Shown here piece by piece: positions 8,237 through 16,094 of a DNA stretch of 57,867 nt. The notes beneath the pieces were generated by a model. The model saw nothing but the letters and a program-made list of their open reading frames with translations. It did no database searches and was not told the DNA's origin. Made by a program: the position numbers and the translations under genes. Position 1 is the stretch's first letter, and the number at the start of each line of letters is the position of its first letter. Location of the stretch: positions 1 through 57,867 of the forward strand of contig JAYZYX010000017.1 in the NCBI GenBank assembly GCA_036139795.1, in the 5' to 3' direction. Source of the DNA: Donghicola sp036139795 (GTDB lineage: Bacteria > Pseudomonadota > Alphaproteobacteria > Rhodobacterales > Rhodobacteraceae).

Positions 8237-9730
8237 ATGCTCTGGTCGCTCACGAAAATTATTCTGTTTGTTGTCATCGTCTCCCTGCTGACGCTGGGAG
8301 CCGGTTATCTGCTGGAAGCCGAAGGCGGCGTCCGCATTGCCTTTGGTGGGATGGAATTCAATCTGGGTCCGCTGCAATCGGTTGTCGGTGCGCTGCTGCT
8401 GGTTCTGGCCATCTGGATCCTGATGAAGGTCGTCGGGTTTCTTGTGGCAATCCTGCGCTTTATCAATGGCGATGAGACCGCCATTAGCCGCTACTTTGAC
8501 CGCTCGCGCGAGCGGAAGGGGTTCAAGGCGCTGTCTGACGGGATGCTGGCGCTTGCTTCCGGCGAAGGCCGCGAGGCGATGAAAAAGGCAGATCAGGCGG
8601 ACAAATACCTGAACCGCCCCGAACTGACCAACCTGATCACCGCCCAAGCGGCCGAGATGATTGGCGACAAGAAGACCGCAGATCGCGTCTACAAAGAGCT
8701 GCTGAAAGACCAGCGCACTCGCTTTGTTGGCGTGCGCGGCCTGATGAAGCAGCGTCTGTCCGAGGGCAACCACGAGGTTGCGCTGAAGCTGGCGGAAACA
8801 GCTTTTGCCATTAAGCCCAAGCACGAAGAAACCCAGGATCTGCTGCTGCGCCTTCAGGCGGAAAGTGGTGACTGGAAAGGCGCACGTAAGACGCTGGCAA
8901 CTAAGTTGAAGACCGGCACCCTGCCCCGTGACGTCCACAAGCGCCGCGACGCGGTTCTGGCCCTGAGCGAAGCCAAGGTTGTGATCGACGACAACGCCAC
9001 CATTGAGGCCCGCGAAGAAGCGATCGAAGCCAACCGTCTGTCCCCCGACTTGATCCCCGCCGCCGCTATGGCTGCGCGTGGTTATATCGCCAAGGGCAAG
9101 CCGAAATACGCCACCCGCGTGATCCGCAAGGCGTGGAACGTTTCTCCGCATCCCGATCTGGCCGAGGTTTTCGCCGAAATCCAGCCCGCTGAAACCCCCG
9201 CGCAGCGGATCAAGCGTTTTGCTTTGCTGACCAACAGCCATCAGGATCACCCTGAAACCAAGATGCTGCTGGCAGAGCTGAACATCGCCGCCGAGGACTT
9301 TCCTGCGGCCCGTCGTGCAATGGGTGATCTGGCGCAAACTGATCCCAACACCCGTACCCTGACCCTGATGGCCGCAATCGAGCGTGGCGAAGGTGCAGAG
9401 GATGCGGTTGTCCGTGGCTGGCTGGCCCGCGCCGTGACCGCGCCCCGTGGTCCGTCGTGGATCTGTGACAGCTGTAACCATATCCACGGCGACTGGGTTC
9501 CCGTCTGTGAGAACTGCGGCGGCTTTGACACTCTGACCTGGCGCAAGCCTCCGGCGCAGATGATGTCGACCACCGGTCTGAACGCGGAAATGCTGCCCCT
9601 GATCGTCGGTAGCCCCCGTGAAGAGGCCAACGCGCTGGTTCCCGTCACCGAGCCTGCTGCTGATGCTGACGTGGTCGTCGAAGAAGCCCAAGTGGTGGAT
9701 GCGGCAACCAAAGACGAGACTGCAAAATAA
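8237..9730 (+). CDS. hemY: HemY N-terminal domain / TPR membrane protein with C-terminal zinc ribbon
   Basis: A 497-residue protein. Two transmembrane helices at the N-terminus (about residues 5-30 and 45-70) form the HemY-N domain; helical TPR-like repeats follow to about residue 400. Near the C-terminus WICDSCNHIHGDW...CENCGG gives two CxxC pairs, a rubredoxin-type zinc ribbon. Despite the name, this family (not the Bacillus protoporphyrinogen oxidase) has no proven enzymatic role in heme synthesis. It follows the Mic60-like gene by 11 bases and forms the end of the hemD operon. Confidence 0.85.
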   Translation: MLWSLTKIILFVVIVSLLTLGAGYLLEAEGGVRIAFGGMEFNLGPLQSVVGALLLVLAIWILMKVVGFLVAILRFINGDETAISRYFDRSRERKGFKALSDGMLALASGEGREAMKKADQADKYLNRPELTNLITAQAAEMIGDKKTADRVYKELLKDQRTRFVGVRGLMKQRLSEGNHEVALKLAETAFAIKPKHEETQDLLLRLQAESGDWKGARKTLATKLKTGTLPRDVHKRRDAVLALSEAKVVIDDNATIEAREEAIEANRLSPDLIPAAAMAARGYIAKGKPKYATRVIRKAWNVSPHPDLAEVFAEIQPAETPAQRIKRFALLTNSHQDHPETKMLLAELNIAAEDFPAARRAMGDLAQTDPNTRTLTLMAAIERGEGAEDAVVRGWLARAVTAPRGPSWICDSCNHIHGDWVPVCENCGGFDTLTWRKPPAQMMSTTGLNAEMLPLIVGSPREEANALVPVTEPAADADVVVEEAQVVDAATKDETAK

Positions 9731-9739
9731 GTCTTTTCC

Positions 9740-9792
9740 GTGGGGTGCGCTGGTGCTAAAGCGCACTCCACAATGATTGCACTGCGATCATT
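9740..9792 (+). terminator. Two tandem hairpins between the hemY-like gene and tRNA-Thr
   Basis: Hairpin 1: GTGGGGTGCGCT (9740-9751) and AGCGCACTCCAC (9760-9771), 12 pairs with one wobble. Hairpin 2: AATGATTGC (9772-9780) and GCGATCATT (9784-9792), nine pairs with one wobble and a 3-base loop. Neither has a T tract, so this could be a transcription end, an RNA-processing site or a tRNA leader rather than a standard terminator. Confidence 0.5.
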
Positions 9793-9801
9793 CGAAGAAG
9801 T

Positions 9802-9877
9802 GCCGGTATAGCTCAGCTGGTAGAGCACGTCATTCGTAATGATGGGGTCGGGGGTTCGAGTCCCTTTACCGGCACCA
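9802..9877 (+). tRNA. tRNA-Thr (anticodon CGU)
   Basis: A full cloverleaf can be drawn: acceptor stem GCCGGTA with TACCGGC, D stem GCTC/GAGC, anticodon stem CGTCA/TGATG with loop TTCGTAA, T stem GGGGG/CCCTT with loop TTCGAGT. The anticodon CGT is at 9835-9837, reading ACG codons (threonine). The terminal CCA is encoded (9875-9877). Confidence 0.97.
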
Positions 9878-10426
9878 CTTCTTCTAAGCTCTCTCTGAAG
9901 ATCTGAGTGTTTCGACTTTGCGCTGGTGATGCCTGCGCAAGAATTCATTCCATTTTCTCTGAGTTAAGTCTGGAGTTTGTGCGCTTGACTCTGAAGTGCG
10001 CCTGACGTGATCGCGTTCTACTCTGGACCAGATATTTAAATGTGTGAGAGAGATGTTTTATTTTAGGGATGTATTTCCCTAAGGTAAAGTTCATCGAATT
10101 GTTCTGGTAAGTTTTCGCCTCGGTCTTCAGTTCACTGAGCATGAAGCTTTCGTCGGCCTTTCACGTAGTCTAGCTTACTATTTAGGCGAAAATATCTTTG
10201 TTTTATTGGTGTTTGAAGGGTTTTGGAGCGTTGGCCTGCTGTCACTTCCTCAAACCAACCTTAATGAGAAGAAAACATTCGCGCTTCGAAAAATGCACTG
10301 TTAATTATCAAGAGGCGTGTGATTCTTACAGGTTTTCTCTTCTCTCAATTTTATAAAATCTCATTCAGCTGTAATCATGGTTCGCAATATATTTTGCGCC
10401 TTTTGCAGCTTCTGAAAGGTTGCGAA
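9878..10426. other. Gene-poor AT-rich gap downstream of tRNA-Thr
   Basis: About 550 bases with no convincing gene. Base composition is clearly more AT-rich than the flanks. It holds a 7-pair stem-loop TTAGGGA / TCCCTAA at 10063-10082 and an AT-rich stretch before the secreted-protein gene that probably contains its promoter. A tRNA 3' end next to an odd-composition gap is a common integration setting, but no integrase and no second copy of the tRNA 3' end was found in the window. Confidence 0.55.
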
Positions 10427-11497
10427 ATGATATCTTTACTCAAGAAAAGCCTATATGCTGCGCTAAGTCTTGCCATGATCAGCTTGGGTGCATCGCAGGC
10501 AGAGGCGCAGGGGAACCGTACGGATGCGGGTCTGTGCCAGCAGTATGCAGGCTTTCTGCGTCCAATGGTGAACAAGGCGATCCAGATGAACTCCAGGTGT
10601 CTGGATTGGGATCGCGGCGTTCATGACGTTTACCAGATGCACTATGACTGGTGCATGAACAACAACCGCGACATCGTGATTGGCGCGGCCAGCCATGTCC
10701 GTGATCTGGTTGTGCAGTGCACGGGGAACTGGTTCCCTGAATCGCCGCTGAATGCTGCCGCGCCTGCGCCCGCTCCGATCCGCCGTCCTGCCGCCGCGAA
10801 ATGGCGCTTTGAGAGCCATGTGACCGGGTCATGTACTGCTGAGCTGCGCGATCCCTCCAAGCAAGTTTACTTCGGCAACCTGATCCGTCTGGAGGCCTAC
10901 CGTGGTGGCCCGATCTATCTGATTTCGGACTTCACAGGCGCTGATGTGTATTCGGACGTACGTGTTGGCGGAAAATCCTTCCGCCAGAACTGGGAGCACG
11001 AGTCCGATGTGGTCAAATCACCCGTCAGCATGGATCTGCTGAGCGCCATGAAGCGCGGGAATGAGATTGACCTGAACTTCTACACCCATGATCTGCGCTA
11101 CTCGCTTTCGGGGTCGTCCGCGGCGATTGACCAGATGCTGCAATGTGCGGGTATGGGGGCGCCGAAGCCTGCGCCCAAACCGGCGGCGAGCCGTGGCCCC
11201 AAGGTGATCTATGGCAGCTGCAAGCTGATCGTGGATGGCGTGCAATACGTGAATATCGCGCAGGGTTGCCCGATCTGGATGGACACCGATGGCACCTTCT
11301 GGATCAACACCGACCGCGCAAACTTCATGGGTGACTACATCGCCGAACTGCGCCCCAGCGGCAATGGCTGGGGTGATGGGCACTGGAACGGGCAGGCGGG
11401 CTCGACCCACGCGCAGGCCCCGCTGGGTGAAGACTTCCGGATGGGCAATGGGGGATGCTGGTCCAACCGCCGCGCCACAATCTGCGCCGCGCGCTAA
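10427..11497 (+). CDS. Secreted two-domain protein of unknown function
   Basis: A 356-residue exported protein: signal peptide at residues 1-27 (MISLLKKSLYAALSLAM..., cleavage near SQAEAQG). The first mature part has four Cys and a helical look (CQQYAGFLRPMVNKAI). A middle domain (about 125-245) from ESHVTGSCTAEL to DQMLQCAG is similar in layout to the N-terminal domain of the next gene. A C-terminal domain from YGSCKLIVDG to ATICAAR carries WNG and CWSNRRATICA elements. The frame is open to 10319, but ATG 10427 has a GAAAGG ribosome-binding site and creates the signal peptide. Function unknown; adhesion or envelope binding is possible. Confidence 0.75.
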   Translation: MISLLKKSLYAALSLAMISLGASQAEAQGNRTDAGLCQQYAGFLRPMVNKAIQMNSRCLDWDRGVHDVYQMHYDWCMNNNRDIVIGAASHVRDLVVQCTGNWFPESPLNAAAPAPAPIRRPAAAKWRFESHVTGSCTAELRDPSKQVYFGNLIRLEAYRGGPIYLISDFTGADVYSDVRVGGKSFRQNWEHESDVVKSPVSMDLLSAMKRGNEIDLNFYTHDLRYSLSGSSAAIDQMLQCAGMGAPKPAPKPAASRGPKVIYGSCKLIVDGVQYVNIAQGCPIWMDTDGTFWINTDRANFMGDYIAELRPSGNGWGDGHWNGQAGSTHAQAPLGEDFRMGNGGCWSNRRATICAAR

Positions 11498-11505
11498 TGG
11501 GTTTG

Positions 11506-11532
11506 GCCGTCCCTGCGAGGGGGCGGCTTTTT
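11506..11532 (+). terminator. Terminator between the two secreted-protein genes
   Basis: GCCGTCCC (11506-11513) pairs with GGGGCGGC (11520-11527) with one G-T wobble, followed by TTTTTC. It lies 8 bases after the stop codon and only about 20 before the next start, so it may only partly end the transcript. Confidence 0.75.
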
Positions 11533-11550
11533 CATTTCAGAAAGAAGTAC

Positions 11551-12450
11551 ATGATGAAACGTCATTCCTTGCTGCTTGGCAGCGCATTCCTTGGCCTGTT
11601 TGCAGGTACCGCGCAGGCGCAAGAGCTATATGCCCAATCGGGCATGTGGGCCGTTTACAGACTAAGTCCCAAGACCTGCTACGCAGACCTGATTGATTAT
11701 ACCAAGCCCCAAGGTTACGGGCAGAACCTATGGATCATGTTCGATGATGGTTTCTGGCGGCTGGGGACAGATTTCCCTGTGCCGAATCCGTCGATGACGG
11801 TCTACGTCGATGGCTCTGCCGGTTTTCCCGTGGAATATGAATCGGCCTACGGCATGAATATGGCCCTGATGATGGGCGATCTTGAGCCCGCGCTGAAGAA
11901 CGGCAACACGCTGAACCTGAATATTCAGAATGAAGGGCCCGAGTACATTCTAGAGGGCTCGGCCTGGGCGATGGATATGGCGTACGAATGTGCGGTGGGC
12001 CCTGATCACATGCAGCAGGCCATGGGCAATTATGTGGAATGGACCATGATGCGCGGCGGCGCGATTGATGGCGGTCCGATGGCTGCAGGATGGGATGGAA
12101 ACGGCGATTTGTTCGCCTGTCTGGCGGATCATCACGATGGCCGTCACCCGGGCAAGATCAGCTATAGCTCGGGCGGGTGTCTGACTGGCTATGGCAATGA
12201 GGAATGGACCACGAGCGAGTATTTTGTGGCCATGAACCCCCAACTCTGGGTTCCGGCCTCGCACGGAAATGTGCCGCCGAATGCGACGCGGGTGGGTTGG
12301 GAAGCGAACGGCGAGCCGCTGTATTCCTGCCGTACGCAGTTCTTCAATGACATGCAGGTCGGCAAGGTGCGCCCCGGTCTGGACGGATGCCACTTCGGCA
12401 TGAACGGGGCTGAATTGACGATCCCGAACTACGAGGTGTTGGTCGAATAA
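11551..12450 (+). CDS. Secreted protein with two DM9-like (DUF3421) repeats
   Basis: A 299-residue exported protein with signal peptide (MMKRHSLLLGSAFLGLFAG..., cleavage near AQAQE). Residues about 25-150 form a domain that parallels the middle domain of the preceding gene (both end ...GNxLxLN...L.GSxxAxDxxxxCA.G). Two repeats follow, about 155-225 and 230-299. The second reads VPPNATRVGW, GEPLYSCRT, VGKVRPGLDGCHF, GAELTIPNYEVLVE, the signature of DM9 repeats, known mainly from insects and molluscs where some are mannose-binding lectins. The start is ATG 11551 or the adjacent 11554. A carbohydrate-binding role is inference. Confidence 0.78.
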   Translation: MMKRHSLLLGSAFLGLFAGTAQAQELYAQSGMWAVYRLSPKTCYADLIDYTKPQGYGQNLWIMFDDGFWRLGTDFPVPNPSMTVYVDGSAGFPVEYESAYGMNMALMMGDLEPALKNGNTLNLNIQNEGPEYILEGSAWAMDMAYECAVGPDHMQQAMGNYVEWTMMRGGAIDGGPMAAGWDGNGDLFACLADHHDGRHPGKISYSSGGCLTGYGNEEWTTSEYFVAMNPQLWVPASHGNVPPNATRVGWEANGEPLYSCRTQFFNDMQVGKVRPGLDGCHFGMNGAELTIPNYEVLVE

Positions 12451-12515
12451 CATCCTGCCAAGGCTTTTGTGATGACGGGGCAGGGCGCGCAGCAAACTAC
12501 AGCGCATTTGAATCC

Positions 12516-12531
12516 TTAAGCTTTCCATAAC
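12516..12531 (+). promoter_or_regulatory. Candidate CtrA-binding site upstream of motB
   Basis: TTAAGCTTTCCATAAC fits the CtrA consensus TTAA-N7-TTAAC with one mismatch (ATAAC in the second half). It lies 43 bases before the motB start, in the 123-base gap after the DM9 gene that must hold the promoter of the first flagellar operon. Confidence 0.55.
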
Positions 12532-12573
12532 CTCTGACCGGATATTCCGGATGAGGTGGGAAAGGTGGTGGAT

Positions 12574-13389
12574 ATGGCTGCGGATAAAGGCGCGCCAGTC
12601 ATCATCAAAAGGAAAAAGGTTGTGGCGGCCGAAGGCCACCACGGTGGGGCGTGGAAGGTCGCGTATGCGGACTTTGTCACGGCGATGATGGCGTTTTTCC
12701 TGTTGATGTGGCTGTTGAATGCGACAACGGAACAACAACGAAAAGGCTTGGCGGATTACTTTTCGCCAAGCATTCCTGTGGCCCGGATTTCGGGCGGCGG
12801 GCAGGGGAACTTTGGCGGTGAAAGCGTGGTTTCCGAGGATGTCCTGATCATCGAAGGGACGGGGGCGACCTCGCTTCATCCGACCGAGGCGCGGGGCGCC
12901 CGCGGTGCGGTTGAGGCGGCGGCAGCGCAGATTGAGGCTGCCTTGAGCGATCCCGATTGGATCGATTTACGCCGCCATCTGGATTTTCGTGTCACCGACG
13001 AAGGCATGGTCATAGAGATGTACGCGCGACCGGATGAACCGCTTTTCAAGCCCCTCAGCGCGGAGCCCGAGCCGATGATTCTTGTCTTGGCGGATCACGT
13101 TGCCGATCTTTTGAAAGATCACGAAAACGCTTTGGCTATCGCGGGGCATTTGGCGTCAACGCCAGTGGTCATGCGGGATAATCCGACGTGGGATCTGTCT
13201 ACTGAGCGGGCAAATAAATTCCGAGAGATGCTGGAAAAGCAAGGTCTTGCGCCTGATCGGGTCCAGCGTGTCACGGGTCATGCAGATCGCGATCTGCGGC
13301 GGGAAGACCTGCCGATGGACCCCCGAAATGAACGGATTGTGGTGACACTTTTGGTCGAAGCCCCCCCGATCCCGTTAGGCTGGCGTTAA
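12574..13389 (+). CDS. motB: Flagellar motor stator protein MotB
   Basis: A 271-residue inner-membrane stator subunit that couples ion flow to rotation and anchors the stator to peptidoglycan. A short cytoplasmic basic N-terminus precedes one transmembrane helix (about 29-50), where YADFVTAMMAFFLLMWLL contains the ion-carrying Asp33. The C-terminal OmpA-like peptidoglycan-binding domain (about 190-265) includes IAGHLAS, LSTERANKFREML and GHADRDLR. GTG codons lie upstream in frame (12556, 12565, 12568); ATG 12574, eight bases after AAAGG, gives the expected N-terminus. It heads the operon with flgE-flgK-flgL-flgI; its partner motA lies 9 kb away. Confidence 0.95.
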   Translation: MAADKGAPVIIKRKKVVAAEGHHGGAWKVAYADFVTAMMAFFLLMWLLNATTEQQRKGLADYFSPSIPVARISGGGQGNFGGESVVSEDVLIIEGTGATSLHPTEARGARGAVEAAAAQIEAALSDPDWIDLRRHLDFRVTDEGMVIEMYARPDEPLFKPLSAEPEPMILVLADHVADLLKDHENALAIAGHLASTPVVMRDNPTWDLSTERANKFREMLEKQGLAPDRVQRVTGHADRDLRREDLPMDPRNERIVVTLLVEAPPIPLGWR

Positions 13390-13437
13390 GCCTGAGGGTC
13401 TAACGATGGGGCATCGATCACTTTGAAAGGTGCCCCC

Positions 13438-14739
13438 ATGACGATTTCTTCTTCGCTTAACGCCGGTGTGGCCGGACTGGCCGCGAACGCCGGTCGCTTG
13501 GCGGCGATTTCGGATAACATCGCGAATGCCTCGACCTACGGCTACAAAAAGGTTGAGGCGGATTTTCACTCAATGGTGCTTGGCAGCAGCGGCGGCAAGT
13601 ATTCGGCTGGTGGCGTGCGCGTCACGACAGAGCGTGTGATTGATACCTCTGGCTCGCTGGTGACCACTTCCAATTCAACCGATCTTGCCGTTCGGGGTAG
13701 GGGCTTTTTGCCTGTCACCTCAACCACCGATGTAGCGAACGGCAATTCGCAGATGATGCTGACGACCACCGGATCGTTTCACACGGATTCGGACGGCTAT
13801 CTGACTACGGCTTCCGATCTGGTGCTGATGGGCTGGCCTGCGCTGCCTGACGGGACGTTTCCCCTGTATTCACGTGACACCGCCGAAGGGCTGGAGCCTG
13901 TGCGCATCAACGTAAACCAGCTCTCGGGCGAGCCGACGACGAAGATCGGTTTGGGCGTGAACCTGCCCGCTAGCGCGACCGCCGCTGAGAGTGATGGCAC
14001 CCAACAGGAACTGTCGATCGAATACTTCGACAACCTCGGGACGTCCCAGAACCTGCAGATTTCCTTTGCGCCCACCGTAGCGGCTGCGGGCGCGACAGGG
14101 ACGAATGAATGGACGATGCAGATCCATGACGGAGCCACCGGCGGCACGCTGGTGGGCGAATACACCCTGACCTTCGATGCCTCTCGCGCGGCAGGGGGAA
14201 CGCTGGCTTCGGTCAGTTCCAGCTTTGGTGGCGCTTATGACCCGACCACAGGCAGCATCTCAGTGATGGTTGAAGGTGGCCCGATGCAGATCGATATCGG
14301 TGAGATCGGCGGCGCCTCGGGGATGACCCAGCTGTCCGACGATTTCGCCCCACTGTCGATCACGAAGGACGGCTATGAGATCGGCAATGTCACCTCGGTT
14401 GAGGTAGACGACTCTGGCATCGTTCACGCGATCTTTGACACGGGCATCACCCGCGAAATCTTCAAGGTTCCGCTGGTGGACCTGCCGAACCCGAACGGCC
14501 TGATCTCGCTGGATAGCCAGACCTACATGCCCTCGCCGGAAAGCGGCAGCTTTTTCCTATGGGACGCAGGTGATGGCCCGACCGGCGATATCATCAGCTA
14601 TTCGCTTGAGGAATCCAACGTGGACGTCGCTGGCGAGCTGACCAATCTGATCCAGACCCAGCGTGCTTATTCCTCAAACGCCAAGATCATCCAGACCGTG
14701 GATGAGATGCTGCAGGAAACCACCAACATCAAGCGATAA
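13438..14739 (+). CDS. flgE: Flagellar hook protein FlgE
   Basis: Structural protein of the universal joint between rod and filament. The 433 residues include the N-terminal axial segment (SSLNAGVAGLAANAGRL, ISDNIANASTYGYKK), a large variable middle part exposed on the hook surface, and the C-terminal axial helix (VDVAGELTNLIQTQRAYSSN...). ATG 13438 with GAAAGG upstream is preferred to the TTG at 13423. It is exported through the flagellar type III system, then capped by FlgD, encoded at the other end of the cluster. Confidence 0.95.
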   Translation: MTISSSLNAGVAGLAANAGRLAAISDNIANASTYGYKKVEADFHSMVLGSSGGKYSAGGVRVTTERVIDTSGSLVTTSNSTDLAVRGRGFLPVTSTTDVANGNSQMMLTTTGSFHTDSDGYLTTASDLVLMGWPALPDGTFPLYSRDTAEGLEPVRINVNQLSGEPTTKIGLGVNLPASATAAESDGTQQELSIEYFDNLGTSQNLQISFAPTVAAAGATGTNEWTMQIHDGATGGTLVGEYTLTFDASRAAGGTLASVSSSFGGAYDPTTGSISVMVEGGPMQIDIGEIGGASGMTQLSDDFAPLSITKDGYEIGNVTSVEVDDSGIVHAIFDTGITREIFKVPLVDLPNPNGLISLDSQTYMPSPESGSFFLWDAGDGPTGDIISYSLEESNVDVAGELTNLIQTQRAYSSNAKIIQTVDEMLQETTNIKR

Positions 14740-14750
14740 GGAGATAGGCC

Positions 14751-16094
14751 ATGTCGCTTGGTAGCGCGATGAACAATGCCCTTTCGGGGCTGACGGCGTC
14801 GGCCCGCGGGGCCGAGGTGATTTCTTTGAATTTGGCGAATGCGACGAATGCCTCTTACGCGCCCCAAGCGGTTGATCTCGGGACGAACGCGGTTGGCGGA
14901 GGGGTCAAAATTCTATCGGTGTCCCGACAAGTTGATCTTGGCTTGCAGGGGGCGATCAATCTGGGCTTGGCCAGCCAATCGGCTGCCGCAGTTCAGGTAG
15001 AGGCCGCCACGACTGTGGCAGAGGTCTACGGCACGCCGGGAGAGACGGGCAGCCTGTCATCCTATCTGGAGCAGTTGGATTCCGCGCTTATCGCGGCGTC
15101 CGCTGCCCCAGAGTCCGACGTGCGTCTTCAATCGGTTCTGGATGCGGCAGGCGATCTGGCAAAGGCGATTAACGCAGGTTCGGACAGTATCCAACAGGCC
15201 CGACTTTCCGCTGACGAAGCAATCGCCGAGGATGTTGCACGCGCGAATGGTCTGCTTGGCCAAATTGCCGATCTGAACTCTCAGATCGTCAGTGTATCGT
15301 CCCATGGACAGTCTCCGAACGCTTTGCTGGATGCCCGCGATCAGGCAGTCTCAAGCCTGTCAGAGTTGATACCGGTTCGATCAACGACGCGCGACAATAA
15401 CACCGTTGCCCTTTATTCGACAGGCGGCCGTATTTTGTTGGACGGTAATCCTGTAGAAATAGGGTTTTCATCATCGCAAGTGATGGTCTCCGAAATGTCC
15501 TTTGAAAGCGGTGCGCTTTCGGGACTTACGATCAACGGGAAAGCTGGGGATAGCGCCGAGAATGGCCTTGGTGGGGGCCGCCTTGGGGCGAACTTCGCTT
15601 TGCGAGATGCCGTTTTACCCCAAGCGCAAGAACAGCTTGACCGGATATCAGAGGCTCTTCAATCGTCTTTGGCACTGGATACAGGTGGCGTCATTCAGGC
15701 GGATAGCACCGGCAAATTGGCAGTAAATCCGGCATTGGACCCATCGCAGGGCGGCGCACTTTGGCGATTGCGCGAAGGGATGACAGCGGCCTCTGCTCAA
15801 AGCGCGGGTGCCGCAGGTTTTCTGGGAACAATGTCGGAGAGCCTGCAAAACGGAACGCTTTCATCGTTAATCACAGACGGCGCATCGGACGCTGCCCGCA
15901 CGCAGCTTCGGGCGGAAGATCAGCTGGTTATTCAGTCCACAAAACTTACCGCGCTAAATGCGCAGCGCACTGGAGTGAACAGCGACGACGAGTTGCAGAC
16001 ACTGCTGCTGACCGAACAAATGTACGCCGCGAATGCTCAGGTCATGACGGCGATTGAGGAAATGCTGGATATGTTGATGGGGGTTCTGCGATGA
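14751..16094 (+). CDS. flgK: Flagellar hook-associated protein 1 FlgK
   Basis: First junction protein between hook and filament. The 447-residue protein starts with a rod/hook-type axial motif (MNNALSGLTASARGAEVISLNLANATNASY) and ends with another (LLLTEQMYAANAQVMTAIEEMLDMLMGVLR). The middle is helix-rich, with a DARDQAVSSLSELIPV segment typical of FlgK. An AAGGAG ribosome-binding site precedes the ATG. Its stop overlaps the flgL start by four bases. Confidence 0.93.
   Translation: MSLGSAMNNALSGLTASARGAEVISLNLANATNASYAPQAVDLGTNAVGGGVKILSVSRQVDLGLQGAINLGLASQSAAAVQVEAATTVAEVYGTPGETGSLSSYLEQLDSALIAASAAPESDVRLQSVLDAAGDLAKAINAGSDSIQQARLSADEAIAEDVARANGLLGQIADLNSQIVSVSSHGQSPNALLDARDQAVSSLSELIPVRSTTRDNNTVALYSTGGRILLDGNPVEIGFSSSQVMVSEMSFESGALSGLTINGKAGDSAENGLGGGRLGANFALRDAVLPQAQEQLDRISEALQSSLALDTGGVIQADSTGKLAVNPALDPSQGGALWRLREGMTAASAQSAGAAGFLGTMSESLQNGTLSSLITDGASDAARTQLRAEDQLVIQSTKLTALNAQRTGVNSDDELQTLLLTEQMYAANAQVMTAIEEMLDMLMGVLR

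Noticed and set aside
8222..9766. Minus-strand 514-codon frame
   Set aside because: Antisense shadow of the hemY-like gene; no family features or ribosome-binding site.
9247..9948. Minus-strand open frame of 233 codons across hemY and tRNA-Thr
   Set aside because: Its translation includes the well-known artefact GTRTPDPIITNDVLYQLSYTG produced by reading tRNA antisense, and the rest is antisense to the hemY-like gene.
9945..10142. Minus-strand 65-codon frame in the AT-rich gap
   Set aside because: No ribosome-binding site, no hydrophobic or domain features, and composition as expected by chance.
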